The notes under the pieces: generated by a model
The model's input: only the letters and a program-made list of their open reading frames with translations
The model's database searches: none
Told to the model about the DNA's origin: nothing
Part shown: piece after piece, positions 18,501 through 30,200 of the stretch
How positions within the stretch are numbered: the stretch's first letter is position 1
Layout: each line of letters begins with the position of its first letter
NCBI GenBank assembly: GCA_910577375.1
Contig: CAJTLT010000004.1
Location: 1 to 64,000 of the forward strand
Source of the DNA: an uncultured Christensenella sp.
GTDB lineage: Bacteria; Bacillota; Clostridia; Christensenellales; Borkfalkiaceae
Length of the DNA: 64,000 nucleotides
Direction: 5' to 3'
Translations under genes and position numbers: made by a program

Positions 18501-21127
18501 TTCCTTATAACGCCGCCGTTCATTTCGAAATAAACACTGCAGACAATAGCGGCGCCCGAACTGTTAGGCGTAAAGTTATTTTCAATAACGCCGCCGTTCA
18601 TTATAAACGGAGCGTGTATCATCATTCCTGCGCCGCCAACACGCGTACGGTTGCCGGATATAGTACCGCCGTTTAAGGTAAGTCTTCCGTAACTCCGCAA
18701 ACCGCCGCCTTCATCAATATTATTGTTTGCGCCAGTGATTTTACCGATATTTTGACCGGACGAATCGTTTATTGTAAGCGTGCCATAATTGACGATTGTA
18801 TTACCGTAGTCAGTAAAATCCGTTAAGTTGCGGTCGAGAACGTGGCCGTTGAGGTCGAGAATTATGTTCGCGCCATCGGGAATATTAATTCTGCCGTAGG
18901 AGAAGCCGATACCGGAGCCGAAAGAGGTTGTGTAGGTGCTGTCGGGGAGGGCGTACCAGTTTTCGGTTAAGGTGAACGTTACTTGTTTGCCGCCGTTGAA
19001 AACGCTTTCTTCTATAGCCGCGTTCCATTTATCGATTAAATTTTGGTTGGTATCTACAAAGTAGTTATCGCTGACGGTTTGAGCCGCTTTTGTTAAGTTG
19101 AGGTGGATTGCGGGACGGACGCCGAGCAAATTATTTGTAGACCGCATATTGTAATCTTTGCCCTCAGTATCTAAAACATGAGCGCCATAAGGAGAACTAA
19201 CAATACCGGACCTTAACCACGAGCCGTTACCGCTTGCACCGGTTTCTGAAAAAGTGCTTTTGCGTTGAGCCTGTGAGGTTTGCCAAATGCCTAAAAAGTT
19301 GATACCGTTACCGGTTTCGCTAATAGACGGCAACCAAACTTTATCGTTGCCCCAGTTATAATACAAGGGGTCTGACTGGGAATTTTGAATATTTGCATTG
19401 TACCAGTTATCGGTTACTTCAACAAGGTTTTCGTTTGCGTATCGATATGTAACACTGCTTGTATATTGTTTTGTTTGCCAGTCTACATTGTTAGGAGTAT
19501 CAAGGTATGCTGAAAGATTGCCCTTTGCAAAGTTATAGAACTTTGAGGACTGAATTTCGGCAGTAGTTGCGGTTTTTTCGGTTACCGCGGTATCTGCCTG
19601 AACTTCAAGGCCGCTTGCCGTGTAATACTTTCCGCCGTTGCCAAGAGTTATTGCACGGAGCGAGCTACCGCCATAGTGATTGGAATGTTTTATATAACCA
19701 GCCGTGCCTCCGTCAGTTGCCGCCGAACGCCAACCATTTGAAAAATTTGCGCCGTTTTCAAAATCTTTGTACCAGAGGGTGGCGATTACTTCGCCCGTTT
19801 TTGTTGTGGAGAGGTAAGTTACCGTCCAGTCGAATCCGCCGAAGCGTACGGTTACGTCGCCCTGATTATCGTTGAGTTTTGCGATATCGCTTGCGGACAA
19901 GTTGCCGCCCTGAACGTTTGTTGCAAGGGAAGTATAATCCGCCGCGCCGAGCTTTTTATAGAGCGCGGTAAGGTTTTTTGTGTTGAAGTTGTTCGTATCG
20001 GAGTTGAAGATATCGTCTGTGCCCGAATTTAAGCTTGCCGCAACCTTGGTTAAGTTGAGGTGCAACGCGGGACGGACGCTACCGCTGGACGAAACACCGT
20101 AGTTTCCGTTATTACCGGAAGTATCGAACGCAACCGCTCTGTCTGCGCCGTTAGGAGAACCGGAACGCAACCATGAGCGGGATAACGCCCCGCTTGTTCT
20201 TTGATTTGCCGATAAATTCCATAAGCCCGCATCGGTTTGATTACCAGTTTCCGTTAAAGACGGCAACCACAAGGTATCTTTTGCCCAAGCGGTATATTCG
20301 CTTTGATTTTGAAAATTTGTATTCTGAAAATTAACGCCCCAGCCGTTTGCCGAAGTCGTTTCTATAATTTTGTAGCTTTCGCTAGGCAAACGATAGCCCA
20401 AAACGGAGTTTACGCCTTCATCTGCCTGCCAACCGACATTTTCAGGAGAAACAAGGTACGGAACAACACTGCCTTCAACGTTTGACATCGTGAATTTAGC
20501 AAACGTATGAGAAGCGTCTTGCGTGTAGCTTTTTAAAGAGACGGTGCTATCTACTTCCGCGGAAGTTTTTTCGCCGCCCGTTTCACAGCTATAATATTTG
20601 CCAGCATTATTTAAGCCATAGGTACGAGCATAGCTTGCGCCGTAAAGGTTTGAATATTTGGAGTGAGTTGCGCCGTTTTTACCGTCGTCGGTTTTATTAA
20701 TCCAGCCGTTTTCAGAAAATTTGATATCGGTTGCCTCGGTATCGGCATACCAAAGGGTTGCGATTACGTTGCCGGTTAAATCTTCCGAAACGTAGGTTAC
20801 AGTCCATTTTTTGCCGCCGAAAGTTACGACTAAATCTTTGTTGCCGTTTTTTGCGGCTATATCGCTTGACGTGAGGGGAGCTGTTTTTATCTGTGATTGC
20901 AAAGCATCATAAGTTGACACCCCGAATTTCTGATAAAGCGATTTGACGTTTGCCGCATCGAATTTATTACCCGAATACAGCTCGCCAACGCTGACCGCGC
21001 CGGTCGTGTTCATAGCGTGCGCGGGGGAAATGAGTCCCGCCCCCGCTATCGTAAGACAGCATGCGAGGGTTGCGCCGAGAGCCGCGATAGCGGTTTTGCG
21101 GAATTTTCCTTTGAGTATATTTTTCAT
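12542..21127 (-). CDS. Giant secreted repeat protein A (lectin-like, beta-helix, MBG repeats)
   Basis: 2861 aa. A signal peptide with basic KGKFRK and a hydrophobic core ends at SPAHA near residue 38. Two tandem modules follow (about 40-365 and 365-690), each with FGGxxWTVTY...ATLWY and a C-terminal SWLRSG...VRPAxHLNL, resembling DUF6273 with a C-type-lectin-like end. Residues about 725-1190 are short glycine-rich repeats (NGGxIxxN, GGGIY), a right-handed beta-helix like polymorphic surface proteins. From about 1210 to 2850 come roughly 18 MBG-type beta repeats of 80-95 residues (WxG...YDGxxHAPxA...AGTYTA). The C-terminus is a Pro-Glu run and shows neither LPXTG nor a membrane helix. It is probably an adhesin; no enzyme motif is seen. 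It lies 124 bases downstream of its paralogue, with GTGAGGT as ribosome binding site. Confidence 0.8.
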   Translation of the reverse strand: MKNILKGKFRKTAIAALGATLACCLTIAGAGLISPAHAMNTTGAVSVGELYSGNKFDAANVKSLYQKFGVSTYDALQSQIKTAPLTSSDIAAKNGNKDLVVTFGGKKWTVTYVSEDLTGNVIATLWYADTEATDIKFSENGWINKTDDGKNGATHSKYSNLYGASYARTYGLNNAGKYYSCETGGEKTSAEVDSTVSLKSYTQDASHTFAKFTMSNVEGSVVPYLVSPENVGWQADEGVNSVLGYRLPSESYKIIETTSANGWGVNFQNTNFQNQSEYTAWAKDTLWLPSLTETGNQTDAGLWNLSANQRTSGALSRSWLRSGSPNGADRAVAFDTSGNNGNYGVSSSGSVRPALHLNLTKVAASLNSGTDDIFNSDTNNFNTKNLTALYKKLGAADYTSLATNVQGGNLSASDIAKLNDNQGDVTVRFGGFDWTVTYLSTTKTGEVIATLWYKDFENGANFSNGWRSAATDGGTAGYIKHSNHYGGSSLRAITLGNGGKYYTASGLEVQADTAVTEKTATTAEIQSSKFYNFAKGNLSAYLDTPNNVDWQTKQYTSSVTYRYANENLVEVTDNWYNANIQNSQSDPLYYNWGNDKVWLPSISETGNGINFLGIWQTSQAQRKSTFSETGASGNGSWLRSGIVSSPYGAHVLDTEGKDYNMRSTNNLLGVRPAIHLNLTKAAQTVSDNYFVDTNQNLIDKWNAAIEESVFNGGKQVTFTLTENWYALPDSTYTTSFGSGIGFSYGRINIPDGANIILDLNGHVLDRNLTDFTDYGNTIVNYGTLTINDSSGQNIGKITGANNNIDEGGGLRSYGRLTLNGGTISGNRTRVGGAGMMIHAPFIMNGGVIENNFTPNSSGAAIVCSVYFEMNGGVIRNNVSKQNGGAIFFAFDGTYYINGGEIYNNSSSNGSGGAIAIRTGKLTINGGKIYNNSSSDGSGGALLISNLDDSVHGVVEINGGEISDNIARQGGAIGATNGTLIINDGLIKGNIGEGTAGGAIYSILTVFEMNGGKIINNRVNLNDGGGIYGTGNGVIRGGEISGNTNGTGFGGGVCWSAGTLDIYGGIISGNISGTDTENRQRGGGIYAGNNCILNMHGGIITNNISGSGAGIYVPKTFNVATFNLYGGVISGNKAYSTNAENNVLLEKDAVINVKRNYGNLTNRTHVGVTLSYPGAVTSGYVSNGNILSDGGAYFFADNGKAIVASGNELTIGTATAGTKTNLQWKYTVNGTTTNIPVKDFYKAVEYTGSVYTISLASGTIYGIVDENGRAVSTLINVGKYYISALGMVNYNNPVLTFEILPQSLSGATVTVNDAGLVYNGKPHTPEVTVVWNGTTLIKDKDYTLTYSNNVNAGNATVIVEGKGNLKGVINKNFYIEKRNVEIRWGDITKTYNGAVQGITAYVEGVLQGESVGVNVFYEKNGKSVSPINAGTYTAHAVLSASANYKLASNAQTFETFTITPKTVTAVWSGLNAVYDGTAQTPTAYYTDISGKKINLAVSVSGSHTGANTYTATAALNDTNYALSSSSVNAQFTISKKGLELIWGTAVKVYDGNPVSITKTLTDLDGNDLTGLLTFEYFDKDGKSLGTAAPANVGKYKVRATLTHNDYSLAENGGKLIDYSECEIEITAADAVITWTFANDTFSGSGKAPAFTFDNPADAVTYAITYAADDGSGNPVGEFTTDLPVNAGKYIAKVEFDNGNYKEILYQFTIQKMNVAVTWSGDSLSVMQGASSYKWLYDGSEHAPKAVASVSGVTVDGTAVTSLEITVAGQKNVGNHTATAVLKNTDLNKNFALTNDTQSYIIERSEITSLEWYEYGSATPLASGVKPSYQYISVYGRQGPKLSAYGIATMQGPDASGATVTITVKVPLNVTYSGNINASGYWSVGTYTAVAALSSDAAANSTLTATALTLDFDVTELQLETSEADVEWVFDGNALTDSGTNAKYWIYDGQPHAPEARRIPDRAAYNPANPATYDVLPVGGAMTDAGVYYAYILPCNYEIDDADADCMFEIRPREITVQWSGVNGGTSAADFEYTYNGLAQGPSVTVTGGTNGLQCNLKPVIKYVDAGSYTAYAEADSGNFVILNGASQNFTVKKMTINPNDVVWAGVNGGTSANDFKFAADGNPHAPTATLELTINGAQVTITLKVTGATAAVGTHKAYATLDSSDIRNANFTLSGAEKIFTVEESAIRAIMWEDENADGNIEFVYDGTTSFCPKAYYWDSDNNKVYLNVIGGRTEAGEYIAYITDNTGLTAGMTHKFTVKPMELNVSWTDTAVTYNSAERRPVCSFTDADGATVTLTLGSDYTVSGFTTAGTYTAEITFINKNFTFVSGTENTTFTINPKKVTITWTANTDGSFNYEYNGKAQRPAFTSDDANVTITVVGAETNVGTYVAVASVDDNNYYLSDGTHSDKAEREFSIVPFKIRVEWRGEDGDLADFSWEYDGQPHAPEAYFVDWSGDAANPVQLSVRGEKTDAGTGYVAVAIAPENCEFKYSGTHANSGSRSFEITPKVITGIVWKGENGSLTDFTWEYDGTVKTPVAETAEGDTLAVTGSATDAGVYTATAVLTGGGNYMFDSSLDPTKQFTIDEKTVAVIWYGNNGGTSASDFVYDYTGSLVCPTAKFEDVGGNLVDVPVNGGASAAGQNHAEAVDVFANYKFDTATQTQPFTIKEKSLVITWSDGDKLTDGKYTYEFNGKAQMPLASTADGENLSYVIKNSDGTTVNAAIAAGEYTITVSPVSSDYVIASDNTVTVVITPKTVAVQWGSLTLDYTGEAIAPKAWFIDANNQAVELEVSSAQTEAGTNYSVTADFKKATANYVLDSSTVNNTFDIVKNTEQTLVWDWTTGSWITPSAPEPEPEPEPETTQA

Positions 21128-21251
21128 ATTTATACCTCACTTTTAAAGTGTTGTTTGCAATGTGAATACATTTGCTCCCTCGCCGCCCCCGCGGACGGGG
21201 GCAGTTCGGGTTGCGAAATGATGTGGTTTTGATAAATGCGGCGGATTGGAA

Positions 21252-24200
21252 TTATTCTACGTTGTCGTAGAAGCCGTCGTCGTCTTCCGCCATGGCGCGT
21301 TTCTTTTTAACGACCACGATTATTACGATTATAAGGATTACGAGAACGACCGCCGCCGCGATAATGACCCAGAGGAGCCAATCGGGCAAGCCTCCCTCCA
21401 CTATCTGCGTTTCGCCTTTTATGGAAACGGTTGCGTTGGAGTTGAGCATATCAACCGTGTAGTTTCCGTTTTCGACCGAGACGATAAGTGTGTGTCCGCC
21501 GACGTCCGTGAAATTGCCGCGGGCAGCTACGATTATTGTTACCGCCGTTCCGTTATCGACCACGGTATAGGAAGTGTATTCGTATTCCGTGCCCGAAGCC
21601 CTTGTTTTGATATTTTCGAGGACGAGCGTATCGGCGGTTACGAAGCCGTAGACATTGGGAGCGGGAAGCTTAACCGTTCCGTCGTGGTCGAATTCGAGGT
21701 CGCCCCAGTCTATGGTGAGAGTTTTGGGGGTTATAACGTAGCGGTTGATATTTGTATCTTCTATCTCCTGCGTGGGGTTATCGGGGTCGAAGCCGTGGTA
21801 CGTTACCAAAAGCTGAGTATTGGAATCGGTATTCTGTATTTCGATTTCTATCGTATATTTTCCCGCGTTTGTAGTTGAGCTTATGTATCCGCCTCTGCCG
21901 TCGGCAACGGTTGCCGTAGCGTATTGGAGGAAGCGCTCTTCGGGGATATTGATATTGATATAGCCGCCTTTAAGGAGTTCCGCCGCGAGATTTTCGGGAA
22001 CGGGTTTGCCGTATTCTACCTGGAAATCCTTGACGAATTCAACGCGGACAACCTGACTTTCGGGGAGCATGAGCACCGTCCAGGTACCGTAGAGGGTTTC
22101 GTGGTTGGGGATTTCTATATAATAGTTGACTGCATAGCAACCGACATTGCGGATTCTTTCGCGGTAGGTCTGATAGTTGTTGACGCCCGGGGTCATATCG
22201 TGCGGGTCGGGCGGGGTTAGAAGCCCCGTTTCTATGTCGCCGATATTGTGCACGCGGCTGTAATGGACGGTTACGGTGGTTGCGTTCTGATAACCCGCAT
22301 ATTGGATATATCTGTATTGCATTACGCCGTTTTCGTCTGCGAAGGTATCGCCGAGTTTAATCTGAACGCCCTGACTTTGGGTATCGAGATTCTGAATACT
22401 TGTAAATTCTTCGTTGGAGTACGCTTCGTTTTGTTTGGTGATTTTTATTTCGGCTTTGGTAATTTCGTATACGCCGAGCGAGTTGTTGCCGAGAGAGTCG
22501 GTTTTTTCGCCGGTGAACACGACGTTGTAATTTGCGCCGAAATCAGCGCTGTCCCAACTGCCCGAAATATCGTATTTGCCCGCGTTCATAAATCCGTTTA
22601 CGTATTTGGAGCTATCGAGAACTTCGCTTGTGAGCGCGATTTGCAAATCGTCGCCTAAGAGCGGTTGCAGACTGCCGTTAGCGAAGTTATACGTGAGCGT
22701 TTTATAGGGCGAGCCGTAGACGCTTTGCTTGCTTTCTATTTCAACGGTGATTTCGCGTTTTAAGATTTCATAGGAAATTTCCGCGTTGGAAAGCTGAATA
22801 TTTGCGTTGGGGCTCTTTGCGATTACGTAATACGTGCCCGCGTTGATTGCCGCCGTGGGGTTGGCTATTTCGGTATAAACTCCGTTAGAATAAGTTGCAT
22901 AGACCACGTTGAGTGTTATGGGGTTATTCATAAGAGTATCGTTTATATCGTAGTAGAACGCGAAGGGTTTGTATTCCGCGCCGTCGTAGTAAGCGCTTAA
23001 ATCGTTGTTATCGCCCGTCCAGATAACCGTGCCCTGAGCGGGGTTAACGGTGAGGGTGCCGTCCTGCGTGATTACGTCGTAATTGGGCAGGAGGCGGGAA
23101 AGCTCGTTATAAACAAGACCTATCGTGTAAGTTCCGGGGGCGGAACGGTTGATATAAGGGCATCTGAGCCAGCTTGACTGAACCGCCGCGAGGTCGGCTT
23201 TGAGCTGAGCTTCTTCCGAGGGAACGAAGCCCGCGAAGGTTGCCGTGTATGCGGGGGCGTTATCGCCGTAGTTTACGGACATATCGTCGGCGGTGATTGT
23301 GAGCGTTTTCTTTGCGATTGTGAAGGTTTCTTCTTCTTTTCCGCTTTCGAACGCGTAGTTTGCCGCCGCCGCGCCGCTTATTTTGAGCGTTATTTTATAT
23401 GCGCCCGCGTCTTTTACGGTGCCGTTGACAACAGCCGCCATTCCCGTTTTTGTTATTTCATAAGCAAAAGCGAGTTTCGTTACGTCCGCCGAAAGGATTA
23501 CGGAGGTATCGATTACGGGAACGGGCGTATGGTTCTGCCCGTCGTAAGTTACGCGTTTGTTAGCCCATTCGGTCGACCACTGCCAGGAAACGGGGATTTC
23601 GAGTTTTGCGATATCGAACGTTTTTGTGAGAGTGGAAGTATCGAGAACGTAATTTTTGGGAGCTGTGCCGACGAACGAAGCAGTAGCCGTATAATTTTTG
23701 CCCGCGTCGGTCATTGCGCCCGAAACGCTGAGGATAATTACGTTGCCGTCTACGTCGGTATACTGTGCGGCGGGAGCCTGAGCCGAGCCGTTGTATACGA
23801 GAGAATCGGTGCTCCACACTACCTTTACGATGCGAGCCGTGACCGTTACGCGGACGGTATCGAGACCCGCGGGTACTGCGTAGTTGGGATTTTTGGGGGT
23901 TATGGTTATGATGTATTCGCCTATTTCCGTTATGGCGCCGACGCGCTGACCCTTTACCCCGCCCGCATAGGTATATATGACCGTATCGAACTGGATATTG
24001 TTCTGCGTATAGGGAACGGGAGCGATTGCCCCGCCGCTGTATTCATAGGTATAAACGTCGTAAGTGCCGTCGTTGGTTTTGACCGCGTCGGGAGCGCGCC
24101 ATACGAACCCGAAGTCGGCGAGGTTTCTCGCTTCGATTTCAAACGTGTGCGTTAAGGTTACGGACGAATGGAAATCGTAGTTCGGGAAGGTATCGACCGC

Positions 24201-27200
24201 CTGTGCGGTGTGGTTTTTGCCGACATTTGCGGTTGCGCCCGTTATGCTTACGGAGATGGGTTTATTATCCGCGCCATTGATAACGTTGCCGGACGCGTCT
24301 GCAAGGACAGCCGTGGGAGCGTGGTTTTTACCGTCGTACTGCCAGACGAAGTTCGTTTCGCTTCCGTCTTTGCCGTACCATTTGAGGTATACTTCCTGCG
24401 CCTTTATCGAGAACACGCAGGTTGCGCCCGAGGTAATTATATAGTTGCTGTCTCCCTGTGCGGCGGTTGCGGTGTAGTTTGCGCCCGCGTTGACTGCCGC
24501 GCCCGTGACGGCGAGTTTATCGTTCGTGCCCTGAACGTACGCTTCGGGAGCGTGGGCGTTACCGTCGTAATTCCAGTAGAAATTACCGCTTGTATCGGTG
24601 CCGTCCGCATCGGGAGCGCGCCATTCCACCACTATGGAAGCCTGCCTTATTTCAAAGCTGCGGGTGCCCGTTTCGTTTGCGGCGAACACGCAGTTTTCGG
24701 GAGCGTCTACCCTTGCGGTATACGCCGCGGGGCGGGCGTTTGTTTCCCCGCCGTAGACCGTGAGCGTTTTTGTGGCTCCGTTCCAATCGGTATAAGTTAC
24801 CTTGGGAGCGTGGCTTGCTTTATCGTAAGTCCAGTACCATATGTTTTTGACCGTATCTTCGGTTGCGCCTTCGCCCGCGAAATCCCAGACGAGAGTTACT
24901 TCGAACGGGGTGATTTCATATTGGATATCCGCGCTGAAAACAAGGTTTGCGGAGATATCGGAGCCGCGCCACATTGCGGAGGCTATGCGCGCCGTTACGG
25001 TGTGCGTGCCAACCGTTTCCGTTACGCCCGAATAAGCGAACGTTATCACGACGGCGTCTCCGTCGAGAGTGTAGGTTGTGAGCGTGAGCGTGGGCGCGTG
25101 GCTTTGTTCGTTATAAACCCAACTGTAAAGCCCGCCCGCGTTTGTTGTTGCCGAAGCGTCGGCAGACCAGTCGGAAGAGGTTACGAGGTTGGAGATATCG
25201 ACCGTTGAAATAACGAAAGCCGTTTTGTTAGTGTTGCCCGCGAAGGTGTAGTTTGTGTTGGTGAAACGGATTTCCGCGGTATATGTGCCTGCGTTTGCAA
25301 AGCCCGTGATTACGTAATCCGTGCCCAGAACGAGGGGCAGACCGTTTACTCCGACGAAAGCGTTGTTGCTGCCGTCTTCAAGCGTTGCGGTGGGGTATTG
25401 GGTTAAGCCGTTATAGGTTTTGGAGGTATCGCTCCATACAACGGTTACTTCCACCGCCGTTATTTCGAAATTGCACTGCGGGATTGTGCCGCCGTAGTCG
25501 AAGCTATCGGTTACGTATGCGACGTATTTGCCCGCCGCAGTCATTGCGCCTGCAACGTTGAGGGGGATTTTCGTTACGCCGTTGGTATCGAGGTAGTACG
25601 CCGTAGGGGCATGGGGGTTGCCGTCGTATACGAACGAAAGCAACGTTGAGCCGTTTTGCGAGGTGTTGCCCGCTCCGTCTTCCCAGTAAACGTCCGTTAC
25701 GGGAACGCGGACTATTTCGAACGAGCTTGAAGCCGTGCCCGAAATATCAAAGTTTGCGTGAGCGGGGTCCGAACTGTCGAGCACGGCGTAAACGTTATGC
25801 ACGCCTATTGCCGAGGACAAGCCGGTTACAAGGAAATCTATGCGGAGATTGCTAAGCTGACTTAAAACAACGTAAGCTTTGGGACCGTGGACGTTTCCGT
25901 CGTAAATCCAGTAGCTGCCGCCTGCGGGGAACGTGAGCGCGTTATCGGACGCGTAATCCCACTGGACGAGGTTTGCGTTGATTTGAAGTTTTTTGATTGT
26001 GTAGCTTTGCGTTGCGCCGCTTGTGATATTGAAGTTTTTGCCGACTTCCGCAGTTGCGGTGTAAGTTCCCGCGTTGGTTTCTCCGTTTACCGTTACGGGG
26101 CAGGGAAGACTTCCGTTGCCCGAAACGACGGCGTGGGGTTTTTGCTCTGCGCCGTTATAGATATAAGAGAACGTCTGGGCGCCGCTCATTGCGCCGTCTT
26201 GCCACGATATCGTGACGTCTACGGGTTTGATGTTGTAGCGGCAAGTGAAATCCGCCGCGCTTATATTGTATTTGGAGTTGGGAAGAAGCCTTACGGTGTA
26301 AGTTCCCGCATCCGTGCCCTTGCCGGTATTGCTCATTGCGAGTTCTTCGTAAGAGCCGTCCGTTTTTACGTAGAGAGCGCGGGGGAACTGCTGGGTTCCG
26401 TTATATGTAAAGTCGCCGTAGTCGGAGAGTTTGACATAAGTGTTTGCGCCCGTGAATACCACCCAGGTAACGGTGATATTTTCTTTTTCTCCGCTTACGG
26501 AGCGGATAAAGAAGGTTATGGTCGTTTCGTTTGCGCCGTCTGCGAATTCGTAGTTTACGGAATCTGCGGAGGAAAGGCGCGCGGTTGCTTTATAGCCGTT
26601 TGTTTCGTCTACAACCCAGTCGCCCGCGAAGCTCTGCGAATACGAAGGCGTTTGCAGCGTTAAGGTTACGCCACCCGCTCCCGCCGCCGTTACGGTGAAC
26701 GCGGGACCGTTTACGCCCGTGATTTCGCCGTGGTTATAGCGGGGCAAATCGCCAGTTACGTAGGAATCGCCCTTGCCGTCCGTCCAGGTTGCGGAGGTTA
26801 AGACCTTTTTATATACCTTATAGATTTGGTTAACGTTTTCTTTTATTACAAAGTTTGCGTTGAACGCATCGGAGCTGTCGAGCTGGGCGGTTGCGGTTGC
26901 GGAGCTTACGTTTGTGAGAGCCGCGTTGCCGTCGGAGCGGACAACCGCAAGGCTTGCGCCGAGGACTCCGTCTTTAAGCACCTGCACATTATCGATTATC
27001 GGTTTGATATTGTGGGGCTGACCGTCGTATTCCCATTGGATATATCCGTCGGCATCGACCGTTAAGGGGTTGCCTGTGGAGCTGTCTGCCCAGACCACAG
27101 TTACGCCGAGTTTGGTTATTTCAAACGCCTGTGTTTCGCCCGAAAGAGTATAGTTGCCTTCGGTATCGGTTATTTTGACGCGCGCCATATATTTGCCCGC

Positions 27201-30200
27201 GTTTACGGGAGCGGTTGCGGTGTACGTTCCGACCGTTCCGCTTGCGTCTACGGGAGCGTATTCCATACTGAAAGGCACGGTTGCGCCCGCAACGGGGTTA
27301 TTGAGCGAAGGCGCGGGAAGTCTGTTTGCGGAATCTCCGTAGAATTCCCATTCGAATTTGCCGTTATCCGCGTTGCCCGTCCAGCCGACGGAAATTTCCA
27401 CGCTGGAGATATTAATCTGGCAGGTATACTGTTTATCCAGAACGTAGTTGTAGCAGTTTGCGGGAAGTTTTGCCGAAGCCGTGTAAATACCCTTGTTTGT
27501 AGGCAAGCCCGAAAGCGTTCCGCCCACTTTAACGTACGATATGTCGGGGGTAACGCTGTCCTGAGGGAGAAGCCCGCCGAGTGCCGCCGTTACCGTGCGA
27601 CCCTGACCGTTGAAGCTGTATTCCGCTTCGTCAACGGCTTTTCCGTCTTCGTCGAACCATCTTAAGGTTACGGTTTTAGGTTTTATCGAGAACGTTGCGG
27701 ACGCGCCCGACAAAATTATGTTAGGGTCGTTGAGCGTGTTGCCGGAGGCATCGAGAAGTTCGACGGTTACTCCGTATGCGCCCGCGCCTTTAATGTTGAG
27801 GGGGTCTATACCCGCGGAAGCTCCGCGCAGAGTAAAGGCATAGCCGAGCGGCATATTGCCCGCCTGTTCGTTGCTTAAACCTTTCAATACCGCGACGGGC
27901 GCGTGGGCGTTGCCGTCGTAGTTCCAGAAGTAGTTGCCGCGCGCGTCGGTTGCCGCGCCTTTGAACTGCCATTCAACCGAAAGGCGCAAAACGTTTATTT
28001 TGAAATCCAGCGTTTCGTTTGAGTATGCGCCGCCCGCATTGTTTGCGACGAAGCTATAAGTATTTGCGTCTTTTATTGCGGTTGAGGGCTGAGTTGAAAG
28101 CGCAACGGCGGAAGTTCCGTCCCATGCGCGGATTTTATAAGTCAAGCCCGTATAATCGATTGTGTTTTCCGTTAAGTTGAACCAGGTGTTGCCGTTATCG
28201 GTTGAATACTGCCAGATAAGTTCTACGGGCAGGATTTCAAAGCTCAGCGTAGGGTTTGCGTAAGTGTTGTTGGGGTTGTTTATAACGAAAGCGTAAACGC
28301 CGACGTTTTTAATTGTACCCGAGGGTTTGGAAGTGAACGCAACCGTGTTTGTGCCGTTGAGAGCGCGCACCTGATAAGAGGTGATTGCGCCCGAATAGGT
28401 TACGGACGCGTAAGGACTGTCAATATTAATCCAATTTGTTCCGTCTGTGGAATACTGCCAAATGAGCGAGGTTAACAAAGAGGAACGCGTGACAAGAGCT
28501 ACCTCTCCGCTTGAAAGACCTATTCTGTATGCGCTGTTATCCGAGAAGAAGTACGTTGCGGGGTCGTAACCGCCGTTAGTTGTGCCATATGCCGTAGTGA
28601 ACGCGCCAGCCGTATTCATTGAAATACCGATATACGTTGTTTTACCGGTTGAGGAAAGAGCACCCGTAATATTTAATTTTACGGTTGTAGCATGCAAGTA
28701 TATATTGCTTTCGGTTCCATTGTCGGTATTGCCATAAATCTGTCCGCCGGAAATACGTATAGTCGGAGAACCGTTAAGCCACATTGCGCCGCCGTTAGAA
28801 CCTGATTTATTACCAGTCATAACACCGCCGTACATTTCAAAAACGCTGGTGGTACTTGTAGCAACGTGAACGCCGCCGCTGTTACCGACGGCAGTATTAT
28901 TGATAATTTTACCGCCGTAAATTTTAAACGTTGAGGTTGTGCCGTCATTTATGACATAAACGCCGCCGCCGTGCGTATCCGTAAAGTTACCGCTGATTTC
29001 GCCACCGTGAAGTTCAAACGTAGCGCTATCGACATAAACGCCGCCGCCGCGGGCAAGTACGCTATTATTACTTATAGAACCTTTGTTCAATATAAACTTC
29101 GAGGCGTTTTCGGATATGTACACACCGCCGCCGCCATTTGTCGCGGTCACTTCGCTGTTTACATTGTTTCCGCTAATCTCGCCGCCGTTCATTGTAATAT
29201 TTGACGAGTGAGCAAAAATACCGCCGCCCTTTGTTTTTGCGGTATTATTATTGACTTTACCGCTGTTGAAAGTTAATTCGGAATTTAAGGAGATAGATAA
29301 ACCTGCGCCGTAAGATTCGCAAGTGTTATTTGAAATTTCGGTATCGGAGATTTCCAAAATACTTCTGTTAATAGCGGTTATACCGCCGCCGTAACCATTT
29401 GAAACGTTATCAGAAATTTTGCCGCCGTTAAATGTCGCCTTAGTTTCTACAAGACGTACTCCCGCGCTGTTTGCTCCGCATTTATTGTGCGAAATGACAG
29501 CCGAACCGCCGAAATTGAAAGTTAAACGACTTGACGTAACCGTTGTAGCCGAACCGACATAGATACCGCCGGCATCGCCCGTAGATTCGTTATAAGAAAT
29601 TTCACCGCCGGTTATGTTAATAATATGTGATGAGTTTGCATCGGCATAAAATCTTAATCCGCCGGAGCTGGCAGCCGAGTTGTAGGAAATTGTTCCGCCG
29701 GTCATATTAAATTCGTTGTTGGTACCGCCGTGATTAAAATCGACACCGCCACCGGACCCGGCCGTGTTATTGTATGATATTTCACCGCCTGATATATTTA
29801 CGATTATTTTATTAGCCTGTGCACCGGCGCTGCAATATAAACCGCCGCCAAGTTGCGTTGCGGTATTGTTGGTGATTTTACCGTTGTTAAGATTTAACGT
29901 GACATTGTTTGCAATAGCAATTCCGCCGCCGTAAATATCTGCGGAGTTATGAGAAATCGTACCGCCGTTCATTTCCAGCGTGCCGCCGTTAACGTAAACG
30001 CCGCCGCCCCAGGCAGTGGCAGTATTGTTTGAAATTACGCCGCCGTTTAAAATTAGTTTTCCGCTTACGGCAAAGCCGCCGCCGGAGCGTACTTTATTAC
30101 CCGTTATATTACCGCTTGAAAATGTAACAATACCGTCGACATATACCGAGCCGTTGACTGAATTATAGCTTCCGGTAATTTTACCGTTCTGTCCTGCGGA

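Noticed and set aside
17700..18800. CRISPR-like array in the GCCGCC-rich repeats
   Set aside because: The repeats are in frame, vary in spacing and encode the glycine-rich beta-helix turns. There are no constant repeats with unique spacers.
24168..25208. Long plus-strand open frames opposite the giant surface genes and hydrogenase genes
   Set aside because: They mirror GC-rich codon bias of the real minus-strand genes, lack ribosome binding sites, and their products are low-complexity without motifs.
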